Shown one piece after another: positions 1-7,106 of a stretch of DNA of 64,000 nt. How positions within the stretch are numbered: position 1 is the first letter of the stretch; the number at the start of each line of letters is the position of its first letter. Both the position numbers and the translations under genes were made by a program. The DNA is taken from positions 186,001 through 250,000 of the forward strand of contig JNKY01000013.1 in NCBI GenBank assembly GCA_000702245.1, in the 5' to 3' direction. This DNA comes from Lachnospiraceae bacterium C6A11. Lineage in GTDB: Bacteria; Bacillota; Clostridia; Lachnospirales; Lachnospiraceae. The notes under the pieces were generated by a model. The model was not told the origin of the DNA. It ran no database searches and saw only the letters and a program-made list of their open reading frames with translations.

Positions 1-258
1 CTTCAGCTTCTCCGGTTCATAACGATAACCCTTCGCTTCAAGACCGTAGTTTCGTGCTGCCTTAAGCACATTCAGTGCATTGGAACCGTCACGAGATACA
101 CCGCAGTCAACTCTGACCTGCTCGAGCGGTACCCATTTTTTATAATAAGCAAGCACCATTGCAAGTGATGCCGCGCCACATTCGAGAGCTTCCATCTGCA
201 TGATAACAGGAACCTTGGCTCGCCCTCTTGTGACAGGCTGTATCTGCTTTTTACTCAT
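1..258 (-). CDS. C39-peptidase bacteriocin ABC transporter, N-terminal part (cut by window edge)
   Basis: The first 86 residues are visible; the gene runs off the left edge. The stretch from about residue 19 ([20 protein letters not shown]) is the catalytic Cys block of a C39 peptidase, the domain that cuts leader peptides after a double glycine and is fused to exporter ABC transporters. The opening ([20 protein letters not shown]) resembles the NHLP/NHLM-type bacteriocin exporters. By family knowledge it removes the leader and exports the mature peptide across the membrane. The start is an ATG behind a GGGGGA ribosome site, 14 bp after the HlyD-like gene, so the two are probably co-transcribed. 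The substrate is likely the Nif11-type precursor at 1018-1305. Permease and ATPase domains lie outside the window and cannot be checked. Confidence 0.85.
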   Translation of the reverse strand, partial: MSKKQIQPVTRGRAKVPVIMQMEALECGAASLAMVLAYYKKWVPLEQVRVDCGVSRDGSNALNVLKAARNYGLEAKGYRYEPEKLK

Positions 259-272
259 CTAGTATTCCCCCA

Positions 273-704
273 TCAGTTAAATATCAGTTTTATCAGCTGT
301 GTTGTTTTGTACCGGACCTCTGCAGTATATGTGCCATCTGCAAGTGTTGTGTCAGCTACAGCGATTATCTTTCCTTCCTGATTCATGCCTACGCTGGTTA
401 TTGTTGAACTTGTTCCACCAACCTTTACAGTAAGACCCTCTTTCACATTTGAAGCCTGTGACGGATCATCAAAAACAACAACAAGCTTGCCATCCTTCAC
501 CTCCGCGGTACCCTTGGCGGCACTATGTATGTACGTTGTGATGCCCCATACAACAGCTCCCGCGATTATAAGTATAATTGCCGTAAGAGCAACCCATACT
601 GCAGGACTTGTAACCTTAAGATAATCATTCAGCTTCTCCGGTGATGACAATCTGTCCATTACCTGTTTTCTATAAAGCTGTTTACCATTCTGCTGATTCT
701 CCAT
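273..704 (-). CDS. Short HlyD-like bacteriocin secretion accessory protein
   Basis: A 143-residue protein with a cytosolic N-terminus (QLYRKQVMDRLSSPEKLNDY), one membrane helix at about residues 35-57, and a small beta-rich extracellular domain. The N-terminal RK-x-x-x-x-RLSSPE-x-L pattern followed by a helix is typical of the membrane-fusion partner (NHLM/HlyD type) of NHLP bacteriocin exporters. It is shorter than most members and lacks a long coiled coil, so it may be a reduced or stand-alone biotinyl-lipoyl-like adaptor. It lies directly upstream of the C39 ABC transporter gene. The role as a secretion adaptor rests on family resemblance and context. Confidence 0.7.
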   Translation of the reverse strand: MENQQNGKQLYRKQVMDRLSSPEKLNDYLKVTSPAVWVALTAIILIIAGAVVWGITTYIHSAAKGTAEVKDGKLVVVFDDPSQASNVKEGLTVKVGGTSSTITSVGMNQEGKIIAVADTTLADGTYTAEVRYKTTQLIKLIFN

Positions 705-754
705 GTATTAACTTCCCTCCTTTGATCGATCCGACGCATGTGTCATATAAATAC

Positions 755-798
755 AAAAAAAGCCAAACCCGACAGGCATAAAAATACCGTCAGATTTG
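755..798 (-). terminator. Rho-independent terminator between RiPP precursor region and exporter genes
   Basis: On the minus strand a 12-bp stem (arms at 787-798 and 764-776, with G-U pairs) is followed by seven T. It ends the mini transcription unit at 806-980 and would also stop read-through from the precursor gene toward the exporter genes. This fits a precursor made in excess over its exporter. Confidence 0.8.
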
Positions 799-805
799 AC
801 TATTA

Positions 806-910
806 TTACTCAAAACCATACTCAGGAAAACGGCGCAACGCCCCTCCTGCGTCGCAATACCATGCGCCGCAATCCGACACAATACAATTAAGCGTTCCCC
901 ATTTTTGCAT
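806..910 (-). CDS. Possible 34-residue Cys-containing peptide, or structured RNA
   Basis: A short reading frame (ATG at 908-910, TAA at 806-808) encodes 34 residues with Cys at positions 9, 14 and 19 and two Trp. It starts about 35 nt after a good promoter (952-980) and its stop is 8 bp before the terminator at 755-798, so promoter, frame and terminator form one compact unit. The ribosome site is weak (GGGG 11 nt upstream). The same bases hold a strong inverted repeat (CGGCGCA ... TGCGCCG with an inner ACGC/GCGT), so a regulatory RNA is an equally good reading. No homolog was recognised. Confidence 0.3.
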   Translation of the reverse strand: MQKWGTLNCIVSDCGAWYCDAGGALRRFPEYGFE

Positions 911-951
911 AACTGTTTACCCCATAAAAAATATTTGCTACCCTATGCTTT

Positions 952-980
952 ATTGTAACAAAAACTACGCTTAATTGCAA
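952..980 (-). promoter_or_regulatory. SigA-type promoter
   Basis: On the minus strand TTGCAA (975-980) and TACAAT (952-957) are separated by exactly 17 bp. Transcription would start near 945 and meet the terminator at 755-798 after about 150-190 nt. It lies downstream of the precursor stop codon, so it is not the precursor's own promoter. Confidence 0.65.
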
Positions 981-1017
981 ACAAAAACCAGCTCAGTTTG
1001 CCCCACCAAGACGCCGA

Positions 1018-1305
1018 TCAATGAAGCAATCCTTGACCAACTATTGAACATGGACATGGATATTTAAGACCACCAGATGCTGCATAATGGCACCAACCAC
1101 CTGCAATCTGCTCAAGTTCATCGAGAGATACCTCTGCTCCATCTGTTGTCTCAAAATCCTCAGCGGTCAAGTTAAAGCCATACTCTTTCCCAATCTCAAT
1201 TGCCTTTTCCACGGCAGTATCCTTGTCGGTCAAAGCCGCAAGTTTTGTTTTCAGTTCCTCATTTTTGCTTGCTTCCTCCAGGAATTTCTTCAAGTTCTCG
1301 TTCAT
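1018..1305 (-). CDS. Nif11-type RiPP precursor peptide with double-glycine leader
   Basis: A 95-residue acidic peptide that begins like Nif11-type leaders (NENLKKFLEEASKNEELKTKL) and carries a classical double-glycine cleavage signal, ELEQIAGG, ending at residue 70. The predicted 25-residue core is W71 onward, with Cys at 72, 84 and 86, Ser at 77 and 87 and no Thr. C39 peptidases cut after this GG, and a C39 ABC transporter lies just downstream. The Cys and Ser residues could be substrates for lanthipeptide, azole or thioether chemistry, but no modifying enzyme is in the window; one could lie to the left. The start has a strong AGGAGG site. Identification of leader and cleavage site is firm; the final product is unknown. 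Confidence 0.85.
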   Translation of the reverse strand: MNENLKKFLEEASKNEELKTKLAALTDKDTAVEKAIEIGKEYGFNLTAEDFETTDGAEVSLDELEQIAGGWCHYAASGGLKYPCPCSIVGQGLLH

Positions 1306-1339
1306 CTGTTTATCCTCCTACTATAGAATATCCTTCATC

Positions 1340-1368
1340 TGTAGCCTTAATCTATTCGTCCAAGTCAA
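1340..1368 (-). promoter_or_regulatory. Possible promoter of the RiPP precursor
   Basis: TTGACT (1363-1368) is followed after 17 bp by GCTACA (1340-1345), a poor -10. It sits 35 bp upstream of the precursor start. The -35 is good but the -10 is weak, so the precursor may need an activator, or another site is used. Confidence 0.3.
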
Positions 1369-1430
1369 TTGCTTTAAAAAACATAAAATATCACAATAAC
1401 CAATTTGTCAGATCCAGTACTTTCATTGTC

Positions 1431-2075
1431 TCATAAATTCATTCTGAACGTCCAGTTTCCAATAGATTTTTCATTGCATTCAAGCGTTTCTTCTTTTACA
1501 AGCGTAAACCCGTTATTAATGTAAAAGTCCACATTTTTCTCAGAGTTGGTAGTAACGGTAATCAGATTTCCACCATTGGACTTTACCAAAGGGATGAGAA
1601 AACCCTGTATCGCCTCCGATCCGATGCCCTGCTTCTGATCTTTCGGATCAACTGCCAAAAAATACAAATGCCAGCGAGGTTCAGGAATGCTTTTTACAAC
1701 AATTTCCGTTTTATCTGACATTTCCATAAATCTAAGGGTGTCTCTAAGCCCGATTCTCGCTATAATACCTGCCATTCCGCTTACGGCATAATCCCAAAAA
1801 CCGACCGGTTTATCAGATGGTTTCTCAATAATTACAACAGCTGTAACCTTCCCGTCCGAAATACCTATATAGCAGTCATCCTTGCGGATAGTGGCTCTGA
1901 ATATCCCCTTCATCAGACGCTCATAAAAACTGCGCAGCTCTTTCCCTGACTTGAACCGGCCTTCGAAAACTCCCCAAAAAAGCGGATAGTTAACAAAAGA
2001 TTCTATGAAAACCTTTAATACCTCGTCTTCATACGATTTGTCATAACGCTTATACTCAACCATATTCTTCCCCAT
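1431..2075 (-). CDS. GNAT-family N-acetyltransferase
   Basis: A 214-residue protein with the acetyl-CoA binding motif of GNAT enzymes (LAVDPKDQKQGIGSEAIQ, about residues 141-158; pattern Q-x-x-G-x-G) and the following helix-strand-N-x-x-x-x-x-FYxxxGF segment near the C-terminus. It would transfer an acetyl group from acetyl-CoA to an amine; the substrate is not evident. It lies upstream of the RiPP precursor in the same orientation, but the 125-bp gap and separate promoter signal make a role in the peptide locus uncertain. A second ATG four codons downstream (2063) is also possible, since GGGGAAG precedes it. Confidence 0.8.
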   Translation of the reverse strand: MGKNMVEYKRYDKSYEDEVLKVFIESFVNYPLFWGVFEGRFKSGKELRSFYERLMKGIFRATIRKDDCYIGISDGKVTAVVIIEKPSDKPVGFWDYAVSGMAGIIARIGLRDTLRFMEMSDKTEIVVKSIPEPRWHLYFLAVDPKDQKQGIGSEAIQGFLIPLVKSNGGNLITVTTNSEKNVDFYINNGFTLVKEETLECNEKSIGNWTFRMNL

Positions 2076-2253
2076 ATTCCTGTTTTCTGCCGGCCATTGT
2101 CCTTACGTCTTTATCAGTATTAAACAATTTCCCAAAAAATGACATAATTTACACTCCGGTCTATGTTTATATATACTTTTAAGATCATTTTATACTTTTT
2201 TTATACTTTTGGGCAATAAAAAGAACGTCAATAATCGAAAAAAACAAAAAAAA

Positions 2254-2282
2254 CGCAAACCCTTTATTTACAAGGGTTTGCG
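2254..2282 (-). terminator. Terminator, copy of the guaA terminator
   Basis: A perfect 11-bp stem (2254-2264 and 2272-2282) with a 7-nt loop, followed on the minus strand by a T-rich tract (2236-2253). It ends the gene at 2295-2627. Its sequence is the same as the terminator after guaA at 10077-10109. Confidence 0.9.
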
Positions 2283-2320
2283 GGAAAAATGTATTTACTC
2301 ATATTCCACAGTTGCGGGTG
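2254..2320 (-). repeat. 67-bp repeat, copy A (guaA 3' end plus terminator)
   Basis: Nearly identical to 10079-10145, with one single-base indel and a few mismatches. It covers the terminator hairpin, the stop codon and the last codons. Both genes therefore end with the peptide PPATVEYE. Confidence 0.9.
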
Positions 2321-2627
2321 GGTATACATATTCTCCGATTTCGAACTTATTTCCGACAATCTCTTTTGCCATTACTCTTGATTCTATAAAATCTTCCGTA
2401 ACAGTTACCATTATCTGCTTCCCTTCCTGTTCAACAAGATAATACGCATTATGAGCATCTGCGATCTGATTAAACACCTCATCCGTTCCGAAAGGTGCAT
2501 CCGTCAGGAACCCCAGAAGATTTCCAAATATCTTCTGTCCTTTTGTACTTTTTTTCTTCGCTATAAGTGGTGATATAACCGCATTCGGATATTTCGCATA
2601 TACTACAGCATCCTTTTTACTCGGCAT
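2295..2627 (-). CDS. Small uncharacterised protein with a guaA-like C-terminus
   Basis: A 110-residue soluble protein, Lys-rich in its N-terminal third (IAKKKSTKGQKIFGNLLG) and acidic later. No signal peptide, membrane helix or recognised domain. Its last eight residues (PPATVEYE) are identical to the C-terminus of the GMP synthetase at 10119-11105, and the bases beyond the stop, including the terminator, are also shared. An in-frame stop lies five codons upstream of the ATG and no good ribosome site precedes it, so the 5' end may be truncated or the start may be downstream. It may be a remnant or a chimera made by a small duplication; function unknown. Confidence 0.5.
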   Translation of the reverse strand: MPSKKDAVVYAKYPNAVISPLIAKKKSTKGQKIFGNLLGFLTDAPFGTDEVFNQIADAHNAYYLVEQEGKQIMVTVTEDFIESRVMAKEIVGNKFEIGEYVYPPATVEYE

Positions 2628-2690
2628 CCTGCCTGTGGCTTAATCATATACCCGGCATTTTAATTCCACAAGAAACATGGTGTAGCAAGC

Positions 2691-2709
2691 ATGCTACGAT
2701 GCGTAGCAT
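2691..2709. other. Perfect 8-bp inverted repeat after the GGDEF gene
   Basis: ATGCTACG-ATG-CGTAGCAT lies 8 bp beyond the stop codon of the gene at 2718-4640. Its place suggests a transcript end, but there is no T-run on the minus strand, so termination efficiency is uncertain. Confidence 0.4.
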
Positions 2710-2717
2710 CCTTGTAT

Positions 2718-4640
2718 TTATGTGCTTTTTCGCCTCTGTTTGCAGCTGTACATCTTTGCATCCGCCTCTGCCAGCACGGCGTCAAAATCTTTCGCTGTAC
2801 CCTTTTCACTGAGTGCCATTCCGATACTTGCCGTGATCGGATATGCTTTAGAATCTCTCACTGCAACTTCATGCAAAATACGATTAAAGCGCTCTATCTC
2901 CTTCTTTTCATCAAAACTATCATACTCTCCGACGCCGATCAGATAGAACTCATCGCCACCTGCCCGGACACAGATCTCCCCCGGACGCGCAAAAGCCTTT
3001 ACAGCTTCACTTAAACACAGGATTGCCGAATCACCTTCGTTATGTCCAAAATGATCATTAATATATTTGAGTCCGTCCATATCTATCACGCAGACACGTA
3101 ATCGATTTTTCTCTTCAGATGCGTTCAGCATATCTTCGAGGCAGATTGACATGCCACGCCTGTTATACAGTCCTGTCATCTTATCTCGTACAGAGAGTTC
3201 AGCAAGCGCATTCTTTGCACGGGACATTTCCAGAGCACTGCATACAAAACGCAGCCAGTTACGATAAACCAGATCAAACTTTGCATAATCCGTCAGTTCA
3301 CGACACAGCACCGCATAGCCAAATCCGTTTTTCGCAAAATGTACCGGTGAGAAATAGTAAGCACGCGGCTCAGCATCTTCTTCAAACATTTGCGGCAGCA
3401 TAAGGGAACTCTCAAAAGAATAACGTGCCTCTTTATTATAGAATCCTTCGTTTTTGCCGGTACGATGCAAAACCATCTTCATCTTCTCCGGGATGCGTTC
3501 ATACATATCCCACTCGTTTTCCAGCCAGTCTTCTCTGAGACACAGATAAAAATCCACATATGGCTCCAGCACATAAATGGATAAAAAAATATTCTCGATA
3601 CATTGTTCCGGAGATTCTGAGGATATCATACGCTCAAAGAAATAGTTTTCCATCAGCAAACCGATATCCACGAAGTTTTCAGCATTGGACCGGTTAAAAT
3701 TCCGATGCGTCCGGTAGATCAGTGTATTCATCTTTTTCATCACTTCTTCCACCGAATAATGACATCCACAGCTTTTACCGATATGCAGCATTTTTTTGTA
3801 ATCCGGAACGAAGGGCTGTATCTCCCGTTCAGGTTCAATAATTCCGGCCAGATGATCAACTGCAAGAGCGGCACACTCTGCGAAATTGGACACAATAGAC
3901 GTGAGCGGAATCTCATCCAGCATACCCTGATCCGTCAGATCAAATCCGGCCACAATGATGTCTTCCGGTACTCGGATTCCGGACTCAGTCAATGCCTGTA
4001 TCACGCCCAACGCCATATGATCGCTCGTCGCGATCACTGCATCCGGACGTGCAACACGGCCTGCCGCAATATCTCCCGCCAGTCGTTCACCGCTGGTATA
4101 CCAGAAATCACCGTAAACCCTGTACTCCTCCGGGGTATCGATTCCATGTCTTTTTAATTCATCCACCAATACCTGCAGCCGGTTTTCTGCTTCCGGATTA
4201 TCCTTCGGTCCGGTCAGTATGCAGATTTTTTGACATTTATGATCTATGCACACATGCCGGCAGATCACTCGCAGCGCCTCATCATTACTGTTTTCAATCG
4301 TAGGTATTCCTTCCACCGGTGTACTGATACAAACTGCCGGTACTCCTGATTCCAGTACACGACGGTAAAGATCCTCCGCAATCCTTCCGCCCTGCCCTGA
4401 AAGAAAAGAAACACTGTCGATAATGATTCCATCAAATCCGAAAAAGTTTGCTATATTGTAGATTGATTTTTCTCCATCCGGTATTTCCTTTACAAACAGA
4501 TTAAACTCGTTCATCGTCGCAAAAACTGCAACATTGTATCCGTATTTGCGACACTGGGTAAATACTCCTTCGCATACCTTTATACCATGATTTTCTCCAG
4601 GCATATTGGTCAATAAACATAGATTCTTGTTCCTGCTCAT
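2718..4640 (-). CDS. Diguanylate cyclase with LacI-type ligand-binding domain
   Basis: A 640-residue protein. Residues about 5-290 resemble the periplasmic-binding-protein fold of LacI-family regulators (for example PDAVIATSDHMALGVIQAL and PEDIIVAGFDLTD), but there is no N-terminal helix-turn-helix and no signal peptide. After a linker and coiled region comes a GGDEF domain with an intact GGDEF motif at about 561-565, preceded by RPGE at the usual RxxD inhibition site (Asp to Glu). By family it should make cyclic di-GMP from two GTP in the cytoplasm, probably in response to a sugar-like ligand. The combination of a DNA-binding-free LacI sensor with a cyclase is the notable point; ligand and targets are unknown. 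Confidence 0.85.
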   Translation of the reverse strand: MSRNKNLCLLTNMPGENHGIKVCEGVFTQCRKYGYNVAVFATMNEFNLFVKEIPDGEKSIYNIANFFGFDGIIIDSVSFLSGQGGRIAEDLYRRVLESGVPAVCISTPVEGIPTIENSNDEALRVICRHVCIDHKCQKICILTGPKDNPEAENRLQVLVDELKRHGIDTPEEYRVYGDFWYTSGERLAGDIAAGRVARPDAVIATSDHMALGVIQALTESGIRVPEDIIVAGFDLTDQGMLDEIPLTSIVSNFAECAALAVDHLAGIIEPEREIQPFVPDYKKMLHIGKSCGCHYSVEEVMKKMNTLIYRTHRNFNRSNAENFVDIGLLMENYFFERMISSESPEQCIENIFLSIYVLEPYVDFYLCLREDWLENEWDMYERIPEKMKMVLHRTGKNEGFYNKEARYSFESSLMLPQMFEEDAEPRAYYFSPVHFAKNGFGYAVLCRELTDYAKFDLVYRNWLRFVCSALEMSRAKNALAELSVRDKMTGLYNRRGMSICLEDMLNASEEKNRLRVCVIDMDGLKYINDHFGHNEGDSAILCLSEAVKAFARPGEICVRAGGDEFYLIGVGEYDSFDEKKEIERFNRILHEVAVRDSKAYPITASIGMALSEKGTAKDFDAVLAEADAKMYSCKQRRKST

Positions 4641-4767
4641 ACTACACCCCCGCAGTAAACTGCCTTTTTCCCTATAAGCCTATAGTATAATTTAACACAA
4701 TCCATAACTAAATCAAAGAAATTATACATAGTATGCATTTTAAATTACAGATCAGTAATTCTGATAC

Positions 4768-5229
4768 TCATACATTATCTTCCATGATCATTTTTCTTGC
4801 TTTAGAATCATAATCGCCAAGATAATCCTCCCACACGGGAGCCTTTCCTTTGCATCCGGACTTTGCGAACTTTTCAATATCGCCGTAATAATCTATCTTT
4901 CTAAGCAGATGAGCATAAGATGCCATAAGTAGTCGAAACTGTTCTCTGACCTTTATTTCTCTGTCTTTAAGCAGTTCCATCATATTATCTATCGCCTCGT
5001 ATCCGGTGTCCTCATATTTGAAAAATGCCACTATATCAGACATCGTCATTCCCGCACCTTTAAAACACTTGATTGCATTAAGTCGATCTACATGCTCACG
5101 CTTATAGACGCGCTTACCTGAAGCATTACGCGATACTCCTTTTAATATCCCGATTTCTTCATAATATCTCAGCGTGGATGACGGAATCCCAAGATCTTTT
5201 GAAACATCCGAAATCGTATATTCATTCAT
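4768..5229 (-). CDS. MerR-family transcription regulator (AdhR-like)
   Basis: A 153-residue regulator with an N-terminal MerR winged helix (MNEYTISDVSKDLGIPSSTL then RYYEEIGIL), a central helical dimerisation segment and a short C-terminal tail. A Cys in the IKCFKGAGM segment sits at the place of the redox/aldehyde-sensing Cys in AdhR-type MerR proteins, by family knowledge. It is divergent from an aldo/keto reductase whose promoter has a 19-bp spacer with a palindrome, the hallmark of MerR activation. The ATG at 5229 is preferred over the upstream GTG at 5238 because that GTG is part of the GGTGAGG ribosome site. It likely senses reactive aldehydes and activates the reductase. Confidence 0.85.
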   Translation of the reverse strand: MNEYTISDVSKDLGIPSSTLRYYEEIGILKGVSRNASGKRVYKREHVDRLNAIKCFKGAGMTMSDIVAFFKYEDTGYEAIDNMMELLKDREIKVREQFRLLMASYAHLLRKIDYYGDIEKFAKSGCKGKAPVWEDYLGDYDSKARKMIMEDNV

Positions 5230-5265
5230 GTTCCTCACCTTCCTAAAAAAATTTTAAAATACCTA

Positions 5266-5296
5266 TTGACTTAAAGTATGCTTTAACTTGTATGAT
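5266..5296 (+). promoter_or_regulatory. MerR-type promoter and operator for the aldo/keto reductase
   Basis: TTGACT (5266-5271) and TATGAT (5291-5296) are 19 bp apart, longer than the usual 17 and typical of MerR-activated promoters. The spacer holds the inverted repeat TTAAAG-TATG-CTTTAA (5271-5286), the predicted regulator site. Confidence 0.85.
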
Positions 5297-5329
5297 TTGT
5301 AAAGAAGAAAAAAATAAGGAGGTTGCTTT

Positions 5330-6319
5330 ATGTATATAGCAAAAGAATCAAGATATGACCATATGATCTACAATCGATGCGGCTTAAGCGGCTTGAAACT
5401 GCCGGCAGTATCCCTTGGTCTATGGCACAATTTCGGAAGCACATCTCAGTTTTCCAACATGAGAGAAATGTGCTTCACAGCCTTTGATAACGGTATTACA
5501 CATTTTGATCTTGCCAACAATTACGGTCCGGAGCCTGGAAGTGCAGAAAGTAATTTCGGTAAGATCCTTAAAGAGGATCTTAAGCCTTACAGAGACGAAC
5601 TTATTATTTCTACCAAAGCCGGATATGATATGTGGCCGGGTCCTTATGGTGACTTCGGAAGCCGAAAATACCTTTTAGCCAGTCTCGACCAGTCTCTCAA
5701 GCGTATGGGCGTGGACTATGTTGACATCTTCTACCATCACAGAATGGATCCGAATACTCCACTCGAGGAAACGATGGGAGCCCTTAAATCAGCTGTTGAT
5801 AGCGGCAAGGCTCTCTATGTCGGAATATCCAATTACAATGGCCCTACACTCGAAAAAGCCACAGCCCTTCTTACCGAAATGAAGGTTCCTTTCATCATCA
5901 ATCAGAATCGCTACAATATTTTTGACCGTACGGTTGAAAGAAACGGTCTTAAAGAAACTGCTCAACGTTTGGGCAAAGGTATCATCTGCTTTTCACCGCT
6001 TGATCAGGGACTTCTGACTAACCGCTATCTGAATGGTATTCCGGCAGACAGCCGTGTAATGACAGACGGACGCTTTCTTAAGGCTGAACACGTTTCCGAA
6101 GATAAGCTCCGCCGTATCAAGGCTCTGAACGAAATTGCAGAAAGCAGAGGTCAGACTCTCGCGGAGATGTCAGTTTCATGGTTACTTCACGACGGAATCG
6201 TAACAAGTGTACTTGTCGGTGCTTCTAAACCTTCACAGATCCTTGACAATATTGCCGCACTTAAGAATATAAGCTTCACTGACGAAGAACTCCGCCGTAT
6301 AGATGAGATTGCTTTATAA
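5330..6319 (+). CDS. Aldo/keto reductase, L-glyceraldehyde 3-phosphate reductase (YghZ) type
   Basis: A 329-residue NADPH-dependent oxidoreductase closely resembling E. coli YghZ/Gpr: the segments LPAVSLGLWHNFG, GITHFDLANNYGPEPGSAE and LIISTKAGYDMWPGPYGDFG match the family almost word for word. The catalytic set Asp-Tyr-Lys-His is visible (D of FDLANNYG, Y of NNYG, K of STKAG, H of FYHHR). The family reduces L-glyceraldehyde 3-phosphate and methylglyoxal-like aldehydes. The ATG at 5330 follows AAGGAGG. It is divergent from, and probably activated by, the MerR regulator. The exact physiological aldehyde is inferred. Confidence 0.9.
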   Translation: MYIAKESRYDHMIYNRCGLSGLKLPAVSLGLWHNFGSTSQFSNMREMCFTAFDNGITHFDLANNYGPEPGSAESNFGKILKEDLKPYRDELIISTKAGYDMWPGPYGDFGSRKYLLASLDQSLKRMGVDYVDIFYHHRMDPNTPLEETMGALKSAVDSGKALYVGISNYNGPTLEKATALLTEMKVPFIINQNRYNIFDRTVERNGLKETAQRLGKGIICFSPLDQGLLTNRYLNGIPADSRVMTDGRFLKAEHVSEDKLRRIKALNEIAESRGQTLAEMSVSWLLHDGIVTSVLVGASKPSQILDNIAALKNISFTDEELRRIDEIAL

Positions 6320-6340
6320 ACCAATAACCAATAAAATTAT

Positions 6341-6376
6341 GAGCCTCAGTCCTGATCGGGCTGAAGCTCATTTTTT
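6341..6376 (+). terminator. Terminator after aldo/keto reductase
   Basis: An imperfect stem (GAGCCTCAGTCC ... GGGCTGAAGCTC) begins 22 bp after the stop codon and is followed by ATTTTTTG. Confidence 0.8.
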
Positions 6377-6453
6377 GAAAAAAGCCACCGGCAGTCATAT
6401 ATATGCAAATTCCAGAATATTCTTTCATCCTTTGAATGTATTAAAACTTGAAT

Positions 6454-6939
6454 TCAGTGCTTATCATTTCTTTTTAATCTAATTTTCCCTGTCATGCGTT
6501 CCACAATCAACTTGAAAACTGTCGTGCGAGGCATAACTCCCTTATTGAACGGGAAAGTCTCCATATGATAGTGTTTCATCAATATACAAAGGGCATCATA
6601 TTTTTCATCCTCAGATAAAATCTCAATATGTCCTCTACCTATAACACTTTGATATTCCATAGTGCAACTCCCATGTTCAATATCTGAAACCAGATTGTGC
6701 TCACAATCCATTTCAAAACTTGCTCGGTTATCTTTTGCAATCAAATCCAACTTAGTACCTTCTGTCGCTCCGTGGAAATACAGTTCCAGCACATTTTCTT
6801 CCGTGATATTCATACCAAAGTTAAGAGGTAATATATACGGATAATTCTCATCATTTAAAGCAAGCCTGCAAACATCGCATTTTTCAATAATGGTAACTAT
6901 ATCTGTAAATTCTGTTACCTCTCGATCACTACGTCTCAA
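6454..6939 (-). CDS. Pyridoxamine 5'-phosphate oxidase-like flavoprotein (Nim family)
   Basis: A 161-residue split-barrel flavin-binding protein. The opening MRRSDREV, the segment CRLALNDENYPYILPLNFGM and the later ELYFHGATEGTKLDL are characteristic of the PNPOx-like/Nim group, which binds FMN or FAD; some members reduce 5-nitroimidazoles. The start is a TTG with a well-placed AGGAGG 7 nt upstream. It stands alone between a plus-strand reductase and the LRR surface gene. Whether it confers nitroimidazole resistance cannot be told from sequence. Confidence 0.8.
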   Translation of the reverse strand: MRRSDREVTEFTDIVTIIEKCDVCRLALNDENYPYILPLNFGMNITEENVLELYFHGATEGTKLDLIAKDNRASFEMDCEHNLVSDIEHGSCTMEYQSVIGRGHIEILSEDEKYDALCILMKHYHMETFPFNKGVMPRTTVFKLIVERMTGKIRLKRNDKH

Positions 6940-7106
6940 TTGAATTCCTCCTACAATTCTAATTTACCATCATCGTCTATAAAACTGAAATCAAATCTTT
7001 CTTATCAGCCTTTTTTAAACCTGTTGTCTGACCGCATAAAGTAGCAAAAGGCCTGGGCGTATTGCACGCAGTCAAAAGAATATATTTTTTGCCCGAATCT
7101 TATATC

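Noticed and set aside
830-845. GTTGCGC-like sequence in the RiPP mini unit
   Set aside because: The second repeat half and the -10 at 20 bp are missing; it is part of the local hairpin.
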